DNA of 64,000 nucleotides. Origin: Atherix ibis. Taxonomy: Eukaryota; Arthropoda; Insecta; Diptera; Athericidae. The translations under genes were made by a program, and so were the position numbers. The DNA is taken from assembly GCA_958298945.1 (NCBI GenBank), contig OY282608.1, forward strand, positions 63,464,951 through 63,528,950, read 5' to 3'. Under the pieces are notes generated by a model. It had not been told where the DNA came from. It ran no database searches and saw only the letters and a program-made list of their open reading frames with translations. Below, piece after piece: positions 36,181-47,650 of the stretch (position 1 is the stretch's first letter; each line of letters opens with the position of its first letter).

Positions 36181-39100
36181 TGGTTTGTTGGCTTGTTGGT
36201 TTGTTGGTTTGTTGGTTTGTTGGCTTGTTGGTTTGTTGGTTTGTTGGCTTGTTGGCTTGTTGGTTTGTTGGCTTGTTGGCTTGTTGGTTTGTTGGCTTGT
36301 TGGTTTTTTGGCTTGTTGGCTTGTTGGTTTGTTGGTTTGTTGGCTTGTTGGCTTGTTGGTTTGTTGGTTTGTTGGTTTGTTGGTTTGTTGGTTTGTTGGC
36401 TTGTTGGTTTGTTGGTTTGTTGGTTTGTTGGCTTGTTGGCTTATTAGTTTGTTGGTTTGTTGGTTTGTTGGTTTGTTGGCTTGTTGGTTTGTTGGTTTGT
36501 TGGCTTGTTGGTTTGTTGGTTTGTTAACTTGTTGGTTTGTTGGCTTTTTGGCTTGTTGGTTTGTTGGTTTGTTAACTTGTTGGTTTGTTGGTTTGTTGGC
36601 TTGTTGGTTTGTTGGTTTGTTGGTTTGTTATTTTGTAGGCTTTTTGGTTACTTGGTTTGTTGGCTTGTTGGTTTGTTGGTTTGTTGGTTTGTTGCTTTGT
36701 TCGTTTGATGGTTTGTTGGTTTGTTGGTTACTTGGTTTGTTGGTTTGTTGGTTTGTTGGCTTGTTGGTTTGTTGGCTTGTTGGTTTGTTGGTTTGTTGGG
36801 TTGTTGGCTTGTTGGCTTGTTGGTTTGTTGGTTTGTTGGCTTGTTGGTTTGTTGGCTTGTTGGTTTGTTGGCTTGTTGGCTTGTAGGTTTGTTAGTTTGT
36901 TGTTTTGTTGGTTCATTGGTTTGTTGGTTTGTTGGTTTGTTGGTTTGTTGGTTTGTTGGTTTGTTGGTTTGTTGGTTTATTTGTTTGTTGGTTTGTTGGT
37001 TTGTTGGTTTGTTGGTTTGTTGGTTTGTTGGTTTCTTGGTTTATTTGTTTGTTGGTTTGTTGGCTTGTTGGTTTGTTGGTTTGTTGGTTTGTTGGCTTGT
37101 TAGTTTGTTGGTTTGTTGGCTTGTTGGCATGTTGGTTTGTTGGTTTGTTGGTTTATTGGTTTGTTGGTTTGTTGGTTTGTTGGTTTTTTGGTTTTTTGGT
37201 TTGTTGGTTTGTTGGCTTGTTGGTTTGTTGGTTTGTTGGCTTGTTGGTTTGTTGGTTTGTTGGCTTGTTGGCTTGTTGGTTTGTTGGTTTGTTAGCTTGT
37301 TGGTTACTTAGTTTGTTGGTTTGTTGGTTTATTGGTTTATTGGCTTGTTGGCTTGTTGGTTTGTTGGTTTGTTGGTTTGTTGGTTTGTTGGCTTGTTGGT
37401 TTGTTGGTTTGTTGACTTGTTGGTTTGTTGGTTTGTTGGTTTGTTGGCTTGTTGGCTTGTTGGTTTGTTGGTTTGTTGGCTTGTTAGTTTGTTGGTTTGT
37501 TGGCTTGTTGGCTTGTTACTTTTTTCGTTTGTTGGTTTGTTGGTTCATTGGTTTGTTGGTTTGTTGGTTTGTTGGTTTGTTGGTTTGTTGGTTTGTTGGT
37601 TTGTTGGTTTGTTGGTTTATTTGTTTGTTGGTTTTTTGGTTTGTTGCTTTGTTGGTTTGTTGGTTTGTTGACTTGTTGGCTTGTTGGTTTGTTGGCTTGT
37701 TGGTTTGTTAGTTTGTTGGTTTGTTGGTTTTTTGGTTCGCTGGTTTGTTGGCTTGTTGGTTTGTTGGCTTGATGGTTTGTTGGTTTGTTTGTTTGTTGGC
37801 TTGTTGGCTTGTTGGTTTGTTGGTTTGTTGGCTTGTTGGTTTGTTAGTTTGTTGGCTTTTTGGTTACTTGGTTTGTTGGTTTGTTGGCTTGTTGGCTTGT
37901 TGCTTTGTTGGTTTGTTGGTTTGTTGGCTTGTTGGCTTGTTGGTTTGTTAGTTTGTTAGCTTTTTGGTTACTTGGTTTGTTGGTTTGTTGGCTTGTTGGC
38001 TTGTTGGTTTGTTGGTTAGTTCGTTTGTTGGTTTTTTGGTTTGTTGGTTTGTTGGTTTGTTGGTTTGTTGGTTTGTTGGTTTGTTGACATGTTGGTTTGT
38101 TGGTTTGTTGGCTTGTTGGTTTGTTAGTTTGTTGGCTTGTTGGCTTGTTGGTTTGTAGGTTTGTTGGTTTGTTGGCTTGTTGGTTTGTTGGTTTGTTGGC
38201 TTGTTGGTTTGTTAGTTTGTTGGTTTGTTGGTTTGTTGGTTTGTTGGTTTGTTGGTTTGTTGGTTTGTTGGTTTGTTGGTTTGTTGGTTTGTTGGTTTGT
38301 TGGCTTGTTGGCTTGTTGGTTTGTTGGCTTGTTGGTTTGTTAGTTTGTCGGCTTTCTGGTTTGTTGGTTTGTTGGTTTGTTGGTTTGTTGGTTTGTTGGT
38401 TTGTTGGTTTGTTGGCTTGCTGGTTTGTTGGTTTGTTGGCTTGTTGGTTTGTTAGCTTGTTGGCTTGTTGGTTTTTTGGCTTGTTGGTTTGTTAGTTAGT
38501 TGGTTTTTTGGTTTGTTGGTTTGTTGGTTTGTTGGTTTGTTGGTTTGTTGGTTTGTTAGTTTGTTGGCTTGTTGGCTTGTTGGTTTGTTGGTTTGTTGGT
38601 TTGTTGGCTTGTTGGTTTGTTGGTTTGTTGGCTTGTTGGTTTGTTAGTTTGTTGGTTTGTTGGTTTGTTGGTTTGTTGGTTTGTTCGTTTGTTGGTTTGT
38701 TGCTTTGTTGGTTTGTTGGTGTGTTGGCTTGTTGGCTTGTTGGTTTGTTGGCTTGTTGGTTTGTTGGCTTGTTGGTTTGTTGGCTTGTTGGCTTGTTGGT
38801 TTGTTAGTTTGTTGTTTTGTTGGTTTGTTGGTTTGTTCGTTTGTTGATTTGTTGGTTCATTGGTTTGTTGGTTTGTTGGTTTGTTGGTTTGTTGGTTTGT
38901 TGGTTTGTTGGTTTCTTGGTTTATTTGTTTGTTGGTTTGTTGGCTTGTTGGTTTGTTGGTTTGTTGGTTTGTTGGTTTGTTGGTTTGTTGGCTTGTTAGT
39001 TTGTTGGTTTGTTGGCTTGTTGGCTTGTTGGTTTGTTGGTTTGTTGGTTTGTTGGTTTGTTGGTTTGTTGGTTTGTTGGTTTGTTGGTTTCTTGGTTTAT

Positions 39101-40010
39101 TTGTTTGTTGGTTTGTTGGTTTGTTGGTTTGTTGGCTTGTTAGTTTGTTGGTTTGTTGGCTTGTTGGCTTGTTGGTTTGTTGGTTTGTTGGTTTATTGGT
39201 TTGTTGGTTTGTTGGTTTGTTGGTTTTTTGGTTTGTTGGTTTGTTGGTTTGTTGGCTTGTTGGTTTGTTGGTTTGTTGGCTTGTTGGTTTGTTGGTTTGT
39301 TGGCTTGTTGGCTTGTTGGTTTGTTGGTTTGTTAGCTTGTTGGTTACTTAGTTTGTTGGTTTGTTGGTTTATTGGTTTGTTGGCTTGTTGGCTTGTTGGT
39401 TTGTTGGTTTGTTGGCTTGTTAGTTTGTTGGTTTGTTGGTTTGTTGGTTTGTTGCTTTGTTGGTTTGTTGGTTTGTTGGCTTGTTGGTTTGTTAGTTTGT
39501 TGGCCTTCTGGTTTGTTGGTTTGTTGGTTTGTTGGTTTGTTGGTTTGTTGGTTTGTTGGTTTGTTGGCTTGTTGGTTTGTTGGTTTGTTGGCTTGTTGGT
39601 TTGTTGGCTTGTTGGCTTGTTGGTTTTTTGGCTTGTTGGTTTGTTAGTTTGTTGGTTTGTTGGTTTGTTGGTTTGTTGGTTTATTTGTTTGATGGTTTGT
39701 TGGCTTGTTGGTTTGTTGGTTTGTTGGTTTGTTGGCTTGTTGGTTTGTTGGTTTGTTGGCTTGTTGGCTTGTTGGTTTTTTGGTTTGTTGGTTTGTTGGT
39801 TTGTTGGTTTTTTGGTTTGTTGGTTTGTAGGTTTGTTGGCTTGTTGGTTTGTTGGTTTGTTGGTTTGTTGGCTTGTTGGTTTGTTGGTTTGTTGGCTTGC
39901 TGGCTTGTTCGTTTGTTGGTTTGTTAGCTTGTTGGTTACTTAGTTTGTTGGTTTGTTGGTTTGTTGGCTTGTTGGCTTGTTGGTTTGTTGGTTTGTTGGT
40001 TTGTTGGTTT
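36181..40010 (+). repeat. Domain introducing GGTTCATTGG and TACTTTTTTCG cassettes
   Basis: GTTTTGTTGGTTCATTGG appears near 36903 and then many times to the right. TACTTTTTTCGTTTG appears first at 37517. A block of about 180 bp centred on GGTTTATTGG and GGTTTTTTGG and closed by a GGTTACTTAG cassette is seen at 37113 and 39153 and later at 41600, 42888, 45375, 47480, 56133 and 62275. No tandem unit larger than about 2 kb is obvious within this stretch. Confidence 0.78.
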
Positions 40011-40960
40011 GTTGGCTTGTTGGTTTGTTGGTTTGTTGGTTTGATGGTTTGTTGACTTGTTGGTTTGTTGGTTTGTTGGTTTGTTGGCTTGTTGGCTTGT
40101 TGGTTTGTTGGATTGTTGGCTTGTTGGTTTGTTGGTTTGTTGGCTTGTTGGCTTGTTGCTTTGTTCGTTTGATGGTTTGTTGGTTTGTTGGTTTTTTGGT
40201 TTGTTGGATTTTTGGTTTGTTGCTTTGTTGGTTTGTTGGTTTGTTGGCTTGTTGGCTTGTTGGTTTGTTGGCTTGTTAGTTTGTTAGTTTGTTGGCTTTT
40301 TGGTTACTTGGTTTGTTGTTTTGTTGGCTTGTTGGCTTGTTGGTTTGTCGCTTTGTTCGTTTGATTGTTTGTTGGTTTGTTGGTTACTTGGTTTGTTGGT
40401 TTGTTGGTTTGTTGGCTTGTTGGTTTGTTGGCTTGTCTGTTTGTTGGTTTGTTGGCTTGTTGGCTTGTTGGTTTGTTGGTTTGTTGGTTTGTTGGTTTGT
40501 TGGTTTGTTGGTTTTTTGGTTTGTTCGTTTATTTGTTTGTTGGTTTGTTGGCTTGTTGGTTTGTTGGTTTGTTGGCTTGTTGGTTTGTTGGTTTGTTGGT
40601 TTGTTGGTTTGTTGGCTTGTTGGTTTGTTGGTTTGTTGGTTTGTTGGCTTGTTGGTTGGTTGGTTTGTTGGCTTGTTGGCTTGTTGCTTTGTTCGTTTGA
40701 AGGTTTGTTGGTTTGTTGGCTTGTTGGTTTGTTAGTTTGTTGGTTTGTTGGTTTGTTGGTTTGTTGGTTTGTTGGTTTATTGGTTTGTTGGTTTGTGGGC
40801 TTGTTGGTTTGTTGGTTTGTTGGCTTGTTGGTTTGTTGGTTTGTTGGCTTGTTGGCTTGTTGGTTTGTTGGTTTGTTGGCTTGTTGATTACATAGTTTGT
40901 TGGTTTGTTGGTTTGTTGGTTTGTTGGTTTTTGGTTTGTTGGCTTATTTGTTTGTTGGTT
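40011..40960 (+). repeat. Long-distance duplicate, left copy (partner 17,220 bp away)
   Basis: Stop-free stretches beginning at 40057, 40289, 40300, 40713 and 40745 have counterparts at 57277, 57509, 57520, 57933 and 57965. GATTACATAG is at 40886 and 58106. All are displaced by 17,220 bp. A few bases differ: GTTCGTTTGATTG near 40366 against GTTCGTTTGATGG near 57586, and TTTGAAGG near 40697 against TTTGATGG near 57917. Upstream of 40.0 kb the offset changes by monomer gain and loss. Confidence 0.88.
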
Positions 40961-42870
40961 TGTTGGCTTGTTGGTTTGTTGGTTTGTTGGTTTGTTGGCT
41001 TGTTGGTTTGTTGGTTTGTTGGCTTGTTGGCTTGTTGGTTTGTTGGCTTGTTGGCTTGTTGGTTTGTTGGCTTGTTGGTTTTTTGGCTTGTTGGCTTGTT
41101 GGCTTGTTGGTTTGTTGGCTTGTTGGCTTGTTGGTTTGTTGGTTTGTCGGTTTGTTGGTTTGTTGGCTTGTTGGTTTGTTGGTTTGTTGGTTTGTTGGCT
41201 TGTTGGCTTATTAGTTTGTTGGTTTGTTGGTTTGTTGGTTTGTTGGCTTTTTGGTTTGTTGGTTTGTTGGCTTGTTGGTTTGTTGGTTTGTTAACTTGTT
41301 GGTTTGTTGGTTTGTTGGCTTGTTGGCTTGTTGGTTTGTTGGTTTGTTGGTTTGTTGGCTTGTTGGCTTGTTGGTTTGTTGGTTTGTTGGTTTGTTGGTT
41401 TGTTAGTTTGTTGTTTTGTTGGTTCATTGGTTTGTTGGTTTGTTGGTTTGTTGGTTTGTTGGTTTGTTGGTTTATTTGTTTGTTGGTTTGTTGGTTTGTT
41501 GGTTTGTTGGTTTGTTGGTTTCTTGGTTTATTTGTTTGTTGGTTTGTTGGCTTGTTGGTTTGTTGGTTTGTTGGTTTGTTGGCTTGTTAGTTTGTTGGTT
41601 TGTTGGCTTGTTGGCTTGTTGGTTTGTTGGTTTGTTGGTTTATTGGTTTGTTGGTTTGTTGGTTTGTTGGTTTTTTGGTTTGTTGGTTTGTTGGTTTGTT
41701 GGCTTGTTGGTTTGTTGGTTTGTTGGCTTGTTGGTTTGTTGGTTTGTTGGCTTGTTGGCTTGTTGGTTTGTTGGTTTGTTAGCTTGTTGGTTACTTAGTT
41801 TGTTGGTTTGTTGGTTTATTGGTTTGTTGGCTTGTTGGCTTGTTGGTTTGTTGGTTTGTTGGTTTGTTAATTTGTTGGCTTGTTGGTTTGTTGGTTTGTT
41901 GACTTGTTGGTTTGTTGGTTTGTTGGTTTGTTGGCTTGTTGGCTTGTTGGTTTGTTGGTTTGTTGGCTTGTTAGTTTGTTGGTTTGTTGGCTTGTTGGCT
42001 TGTTACTTTTTTCGTTTGTTGGTTTGTTGGTTCATTGGTTTGTTGGTTTGTTGGTTTGTTGGTTTGTTGGTTTCTTGGTTTGTTGGTTTGTTGGTTTATT
42101 TGTTTGTTGGTTTTTTGGTTTGTTGCTTTGTTGGTTTGTTGGTTTGTTGGCTTGTTGGCTTGTTGGTTTGTTGGCTTGTTGGCTTGTTGGCTTGTTGGTT
42201 TGTTGGTTTGTTGGCTTGTTGGTTTGTTGGCTTGTTGGTTTGTTGGCTTGTTGGCTTGTTGGTTTGTTAGTTTGTTGTTTTGTTGGTTCATTGGTTTGTT
42301 GGTTTGTTGGTTTGTTGGTTTGTTGGTTTGTTGGTTTGTTGGTTTGTTGGTTTGTTGGTTTATTTGTTTGTTGGTTTGTTGGTTTGTTGGTTTGTTGGTT
42401 TGTTGGTTTGTTGGTTTGTTGGTTTCTTGGTTTATTTGTTTGTTGGTTTGTTGGCTTGTTGGTTTGTTGGTTTGTTGGTTTGTTGGTTTTTTGGTTTGTT
42501 GGTTTGTGGGTTTGTTGGTTTGTTGGCTTGTTGGTTTGTTGGCTTGTTGGTTTGTTGGTTTGTTGGTTTGTTGGCTTGTTAGCTTGTTGGTTTGTTGGTT
42601 TGTTGGCTTGTTGGTTTGTTGGCTTGTTGGTTTGTTGGCTTGTTGGCTTGTTGGTTTGTTAGTTTGTTGTTTTGTTGGTTCATTGGTTTGTTGGTTTGTT
42701 GGTTTGTTGGTTTGTTGGTTTGTTGGTTTGTTGGTTTGTTGGTTTGTTGGTTTATTTGTTTGTTGGTTTGTTGGTTTGTTGGTTTGTTGGTTTGTTGGTT
42801 TGTTGGTTTCTTGGTTTATTTGTTTGTTGGTTTGTTGGCTTGTTGGTTTGTTGGTTTGTTGGTTTGTTGG
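40961..42870 (+). repeat. Array domain with two GGTTCATTGG sub-blocks
   Basis: This domain includes GGTTCATTGG near 41421, 42032, 42286 and 42678, TACTTTTTTCG at 42004, a TTAACTTGTTGG variant near 41290 and one example of the 180-bp block at 41600. The 7-bp monomer of the GATTACATAG module lies just before it at 40926. The order of cassettes resembles 36.2-38.0 kb, but I could not fix a constant offset. Confidence 0.75.
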
Positions 42871-42887
42871 CTTGTTAGTTTGTTGGT

Positions 42888-45374
42888 TTGTTGGCTTGTT
42901 GGCTTGTTGGTTTGTTGGTTTGTTGGTTTATTGGTTTGTTGGTTTGTTGGTTTGTTGGTTTTTTGGTTTGTTGGTTTGTTGGTTTGTTGGCTTGTTGGTT
43001 TGTTGGTTTGTTGGCTTGTTGGTTTGTTGGTTTGTTGGCTTGTTGGCTTGTTGGTTTGTTGGTTTGTTAGCTTGTTGGTTACTTAGTTTGTTGGTTTGTT
43101 GGTTTATTGGTTTGTTGGTTTGTTGGCTTGTTGGTTTGTTGGTTTGTTGGTTTGTTGGTTTGTTGGTTTGTTGGCTTGTTGGTTTGTTGGTTTGTTGACT
43201 TGTTGGTTTGTTGGTTTGTTGGTTTGTTGGCTTGTTGGCTTGTTGGTTTGTTGGTTTGTTGGCTTGTTAGTTTGTTGGTTTGTTGGCTTGTTGGCTTGTT
43301 ACTTTTTTCGTTTGTTGGTTTGTTGGTTCATTGGTTTGTTGGTTTGTTGGTTTGTTGGTTTGTTGGTTTGTTGGTTTGTTGGTTTGTTGGTTTGTTGGTT
43401 TATTTGTTTGTTGGTTTTTTGGTTTGTTGCTTTGTTGGTTTGTTTGTTTGTTGGCTTGTTGGCTTGTTGGCTTGTTGGTTTGTTAGTTTGTTGTTTTGTT
43501 GGTTCATTGGTTTGTTGGTTTGTTGGTTTGTTGGTTTGTTGGTTTGTTGGTTTGTTGGTTTATTTGTTTGTTGGTTTGTTGGTTTGTTGGTTTGTTGGTT
43601 TGTTGGTTTGTTGGTTTCTTGGTTTATTTGTTTGTTGGTTTGTTGGCTTGTTGGTTTGTTGGTTTGTTGGTTTTTTGGTTTGTTGGTTTGTTGGTTTGTT
43701 GGTTTGTTGGTTTGTTGGTTTATTTGTTTGTTGGTTTGTTGGTTTGTTGGTTTGTTGGTTTGTTGGTTTGTTGGTTTCTTGGTTTATTTGTTTGTTGGTT
43801 TGTTGGCTTGTTGGTTTGTTGGTTTGTTGGTTTGTTGGTTTTTTGGTTTGTTGGTTTGTTGGTTTGTTGGCTTGTTGGTTTGTTGGTTTGTTGGCTTGTT
43901 GGTTTGTTGGTTTGTTGGTTTGTTTTTTTATGGTTTGTTGGTTTGTTGGTTTGTTGGCTTGTTGGTTTGTTGGTTTGTTGGCTTGTTGGTTTGTTGGTTT
44001 GTTGGCTTGTTGGTTTGTTGGTTTGTTGGCTTGTTGGTTTGTTGGCTTGTCTGTTTGTTGGTTTGTTGGCTTGTTGGCTTGTTGGTTTGTTGGTTTGTTG
44101 GTTTGTTGGTTTGTTGGTTTTTTGGTTTGTTCGTTTATTTGTTTGTTGGTTTGTTGGCTTGTTGGTTTGTTGGTTTGTTGGCTTGTTGGTTTGTTGGTTT
44201 GTTGGTTTGTTGGTTTGTTGGCTTGTTGGTTTGTTGGTTTGTTGGTTTGTTGGCTTGTTGGTTGGTTGGTTTGTTGGCTTTTTGGCTTGTTGCTTTGTTC
44301 GTTTGATGGTTTATTGGTTTGTTGGCTTGTTGGTTTGTTGGTTTGTTGGTTTGTTGGTTTGTTGGCTTGTTGGTTTGTTGGTTTGTTGACTTGTTGGTTT
44401 GTTGGTTTGTTGGTTTGTTGGCTTGTTGGCTTGTTGGTTTGTTGGTTTGTTGGCTTGTTAGTTTGTTGGTTTGTTGGCTTGTTGGCTTGTTACTTTTTTC
44501 GTTTGTTGGTTTGTTGGTTCATTGGTTTGTTGGTTTGTTGGTTTGTTGGTTTGTTGGTTTGTTGGTTTGTTGGTTTGTTGGTTTGTTGGTTTATTTGTTT
44601 GTTGGTTTTTTGGTTTGTTGCTTTGTTGGTTTGTTGGTTTGTTGGCTTGTTGGCTTGTTGGTTTGTTGGCTTGTTGGCTTGTTGGCTTCTTGGTTTGTTG
44701 GTTTGTTGGCTTGTTGGTTTGTTGGCTTGTTGGTTTGTTGGCTTGTTGGCTTGTTGGTTTGTTAGTTTGTTGTTTTGTTGGTTCATTGGTTTGTTGGTTT
44801 GTTGGTTTGTTGGTTTGTTGGTTTGTTGGTTTGTTGGTTTGTTGGTTTATTTGTTTGTTGGTTTGTTGGTTTGTTGGTTTGTTGGTTTGTTGGTTTGTTG
44901 GTTTCTTGGTTTATTTGTTTGTTGGTTTGTTGGCTTGTTGGTTTGTTGGTTTGTTGGTTTGTTGGTTTTTTGGTTTGTTGGTTTGTTGGTTTGTTGGTTT
45001 GTTGGCTTGTTGGTTTGTTGGCTTGTTGGTTTGTTGGTTTGTTGGTTTGTTGGCTTGTTGGCTTGTTGGTTTGTTGGTTTGTTGGCTTGTTGGTTTGTTG
45101 GTTTGTTGGCTTGTTGGTTTGTTGGCTTGTTGGTTTGTTGGCTTGTTGGCTTGTTGGTTTGTTAGTTTGTTGTTTTGTTGGTTCATTGGTTTGTTGGTTT
45201 GTTGGTTTGTTGGTTTGTTGGTTTGTTGGTTTGTTGGTTTGTTGGTTTATTTGTTTGTTGGTTTGTTGGTTTGTTGGTTTGTTGGTTTGTTGGTTTCTTG
45301 GTTTATTTGTTTGTTGGTTTGTTGGCTTGTTGGTTTGTTGGTTTGTTGGTTTGTTGGCTTGTTAGTTTGTTGGT
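42888..45374 (+). repeat. 2487-bp tandem unit, copy 1
   Basis: Its counterpart begins at 45375. Matching points include TACTTTTTTCG at 43300 and 45787 and further stop-free stretches displaced by 2487 bp (43107, 43280 and 43496 against 45594, 45767 and 45983). The copy contains a unique register break, TGTTTTTTTATGG at 43921-43933, in which two monomers occupy 15 instead of 16 bp. That accounts for the remainder of 7 when 2487 is divided by 8. Confidence 0.9.
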
Positions 45375-46860
45375 TTGTTGGCTTGTTGGCTTGTTGGTTT
45401 GTTGGTTTGTTGGTTTATTGGTTTGTTGGTTTGTTGGTTTGTTGGTTTTTTGGTTTGTTGGTTTGTTGGTTTGTTGGCTTGTTGGTTTGTTGGTTTGTTG
45501 GCTTGTTGGTTTGTTGGTTTGTTTGCTTGTTGGCTTGTTGGTTTGTTGGTTTGTTAGCTTGTTTGTTACTTAGTTTGTTGGTTTGTTGGTTTATTGGTTT
45601 GTTGGCTTGTTGGCTTGTTGGTTTGTTGGTTTGTTGGTTTGTTGGTTTGTTGGTTTGTTGGCTTGTTGTTTTGTTGGTTTGTTGACTTGTTGGTTTGTTG
45701 GTTTGTTGGTTTGTTGGCTTGTTGGCTTGTTGGTTTGTTGGTTTGTTGGCTTGTTAGTTTGTTGGTTTGTTGGCTTGTTGGCTTGTTACTTTTTTCGTTT
45801 GTTGGTTTGTTGGTTCATTGGTTTGTTGGTTTGTTGGTTTGTTGGTTTGTTGGTTTGTTGGTTTGTTGGTTTGTTGGTTTGTTGGTTTATTTGTTTGTTG
45901 GTTTTTTGGTTTGTTGCTTTGTTGGTTTGTTTGTTTGTTGGCTTGTTGGCTTGTTGCCTTGTTGGTTTGTTAGTTTGTTGTTTTGTTGGTTCATTGGTTT
46001 GTTGGTTTGTTGGTTTGTTGGTTTGTTGGTTTGTTGGTTTGTTGGTTTATTTGTTTGTTGGTTTGTTGGTTTGTTGGTTTGTTGGTTTGTTGGTTTGTTG
46101 GTTTCTTGGTTTATTTGTTTGTTGGTTTGTTGGCTTGTTGGTTTGTTGGTTTGTTGGTTTGTTGGTTTTTTGGTTTGTTGGTTTGTTGGTTTGTTGGTTT
46201 GTTGGTTTGTTGGTTTATTTGTTTGTTGGTTTGTTGGTTTGTTGGTTTGTTGGTTTGTTGGTTTGTTGGTTTCTTGGTTTATTTGTTTGTTGGTTTGTTG
46301 GCTTGTTTGTTTGTTGGTTTGTTGGTTTGTTGGTTTTTTGGTTTGTTGGTTTGTTGGTTTGTTGGCTTGTTGGTTTGTTGGTTTGTTGGCTTGTTGGTTT
46401 GTTGGTTTGTTGGTTTGTTGGTTTTTTGGTTTGTTGGTTTGTTGGTTTGTTGGCTTGTTGGTTTGTTGGTTTTTTTGGCTTGTTGGTTTGTTGGTTTGTT
46501 GGCTTGTTGGTTTGTTGGTTTGTTGGCTTGTTGGTTTGTTGGCTTGTCTGTTTGTTGGTTTGTTGGCTTGTTGGCTTGTTGGTTTGTTGGTTTGTTGGTT
46601 TGTTGGTTTGTTGGTTTGTTGGTTTTTTGGTTTGTTCGTTTATTTGTTTGTTGGTTTGTTGGCTTGTTGGTTTGTTGGTTTGTTGGCTTGTTGGTTTGTT
46701 GGTTTGTTGGTTTGTTGGTTTGTTGGCTTGTTGGTTTGTTGGTTTGTTGGTTTGTTGGCTTGTTGGTTGGTTGGTTTGTTGGCTTGTTGGCTTGTTGCTT
46801 TGTTCGTTTGATGGTTTATTGGTTTGTTGGCTTGTTGGTTTGTTAGTTTGTTGGTTTGTT
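45375..46860 (+). repeat. 2487-bp tandem unit, copy 2 (partial)
   Basis: This repeats 42888-44350. Near its end it carries its own off-length monomer, nine bases with seven T at 46469, where copy 1 has the 15-bp break. The offset therefore changes from 2487 to 2505 bp for the last shared portion. Differences from copy 1 include GTTTGCTTGTTGG and GTTTGTTACTTAG near 45520-45560, where copy 1 has the usual GG. Confidence 0.87.
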
Positions 46861-47650
46861 GGTTTGTTGGTTTGTTGGTTTCTTGGTTTATTTGTTTGTT
46901 GGTTTGTTGGTTTGTTGGTTTGTTGGCTTGTTGGTTGGTTGGTTTGTTGGCTTGTTGGCTTGTTGCTTTGTTCGTTTGATGGTTTGTTGGTTTGTTGGCT
47001 TGTTGGTTTGTTGGTTTGTTGGTTTGTTCGTTTGTTGGTTTGTTGGTTTCTTGGTTTATTTGTTTGTTGGTTTGTTGGCTTGTTGGTTTTTTGGTTTGTT
47101 GGTTTGTTGGTTTGTTGGTTTGTTGGCTTGTTGGTTTGTTGGCTTGTTGGTTTGTTGGTTTGTTGGTTTGTTGGCTTGTTGGCTTGTTGGTTTGTTGGTT
47201 TGTTGGCTTGTTGGTTTGTTGGTTTGTTGGTTTTTTGGCTTGTTGGCTTGTTGGTTTGTTAGTTTATTGTTTTGTTGGTTCATTGGTTTGTTGGTTTGTT
47301 GGTTTGTTGGTTTGTTGGTTTGTTGGTTTGTTGGTTTGTTGGTTTATTTGTTTGTTGGTTTGTTGGTTTGTTGGTTTGTTGGTTTGTTGGTTTGTTGGTT
47401 TCTTGGTTTATTTGTTTGTTGGTTTGTTGGCTTGTTGGTTTGTTGGTTTGTTGGTTTGTTGGCTTGTTAGTTTGTTGGTTTGTTGGCTTGTTGGCTTGTT
47501 GGTTTGTTGGTTTGTTGGTTTATTGGTTTGTTGGTTTGTTGGTTTGTTGGTTTTTTGGTTTGTTGGTTTGTTGGTTTGTTGGCTTGTTGGTTTGTTGGTT
47601 TGTTGGCTTGTTGGTTTGTTGGTTTGTTGGCTTGTTGGCTTGTTGGTTTG
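46861..47650 (+). repeat. Linker domain before the homogeneous units
   Basis: This linker holds GGTTGGTTGG and GCTTTGTTCGTTTGATGG (about 46930-46980), a GGTTCATTGG cassette near 47279 and the 180-bp block at 47480. It reuses the same cassettes as its neighbours in a shortened order. Confidence 0.72.

Noticed and set aside
40888..41427. Reverse-strand open frames rich in N, Q, T, K and P
   Set aside because: They are the complement of the same octamer (NKPTNQQT repeats), with ATG supplied by a GGTTCAT variant. There is no independent evidence of a gene.
43921..43933. TGTTTTTTTATGG considered as an insertion scar of a mobile element
   Set aside because: It is only a 1-bp shortening with a short T run. 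There is no inverted repeat, target duplication or foreign sequence.
43096..45165. Very long open reading frame of about 690 codons, the largest of many across the window
   Set aside because: It encodes only degenerate LVCWFVGL repeats, starts at TTG rather than ATG, overlaps equally open frames, and has no upstream signal. Open frames are unavoidable in a stop-free octamer.
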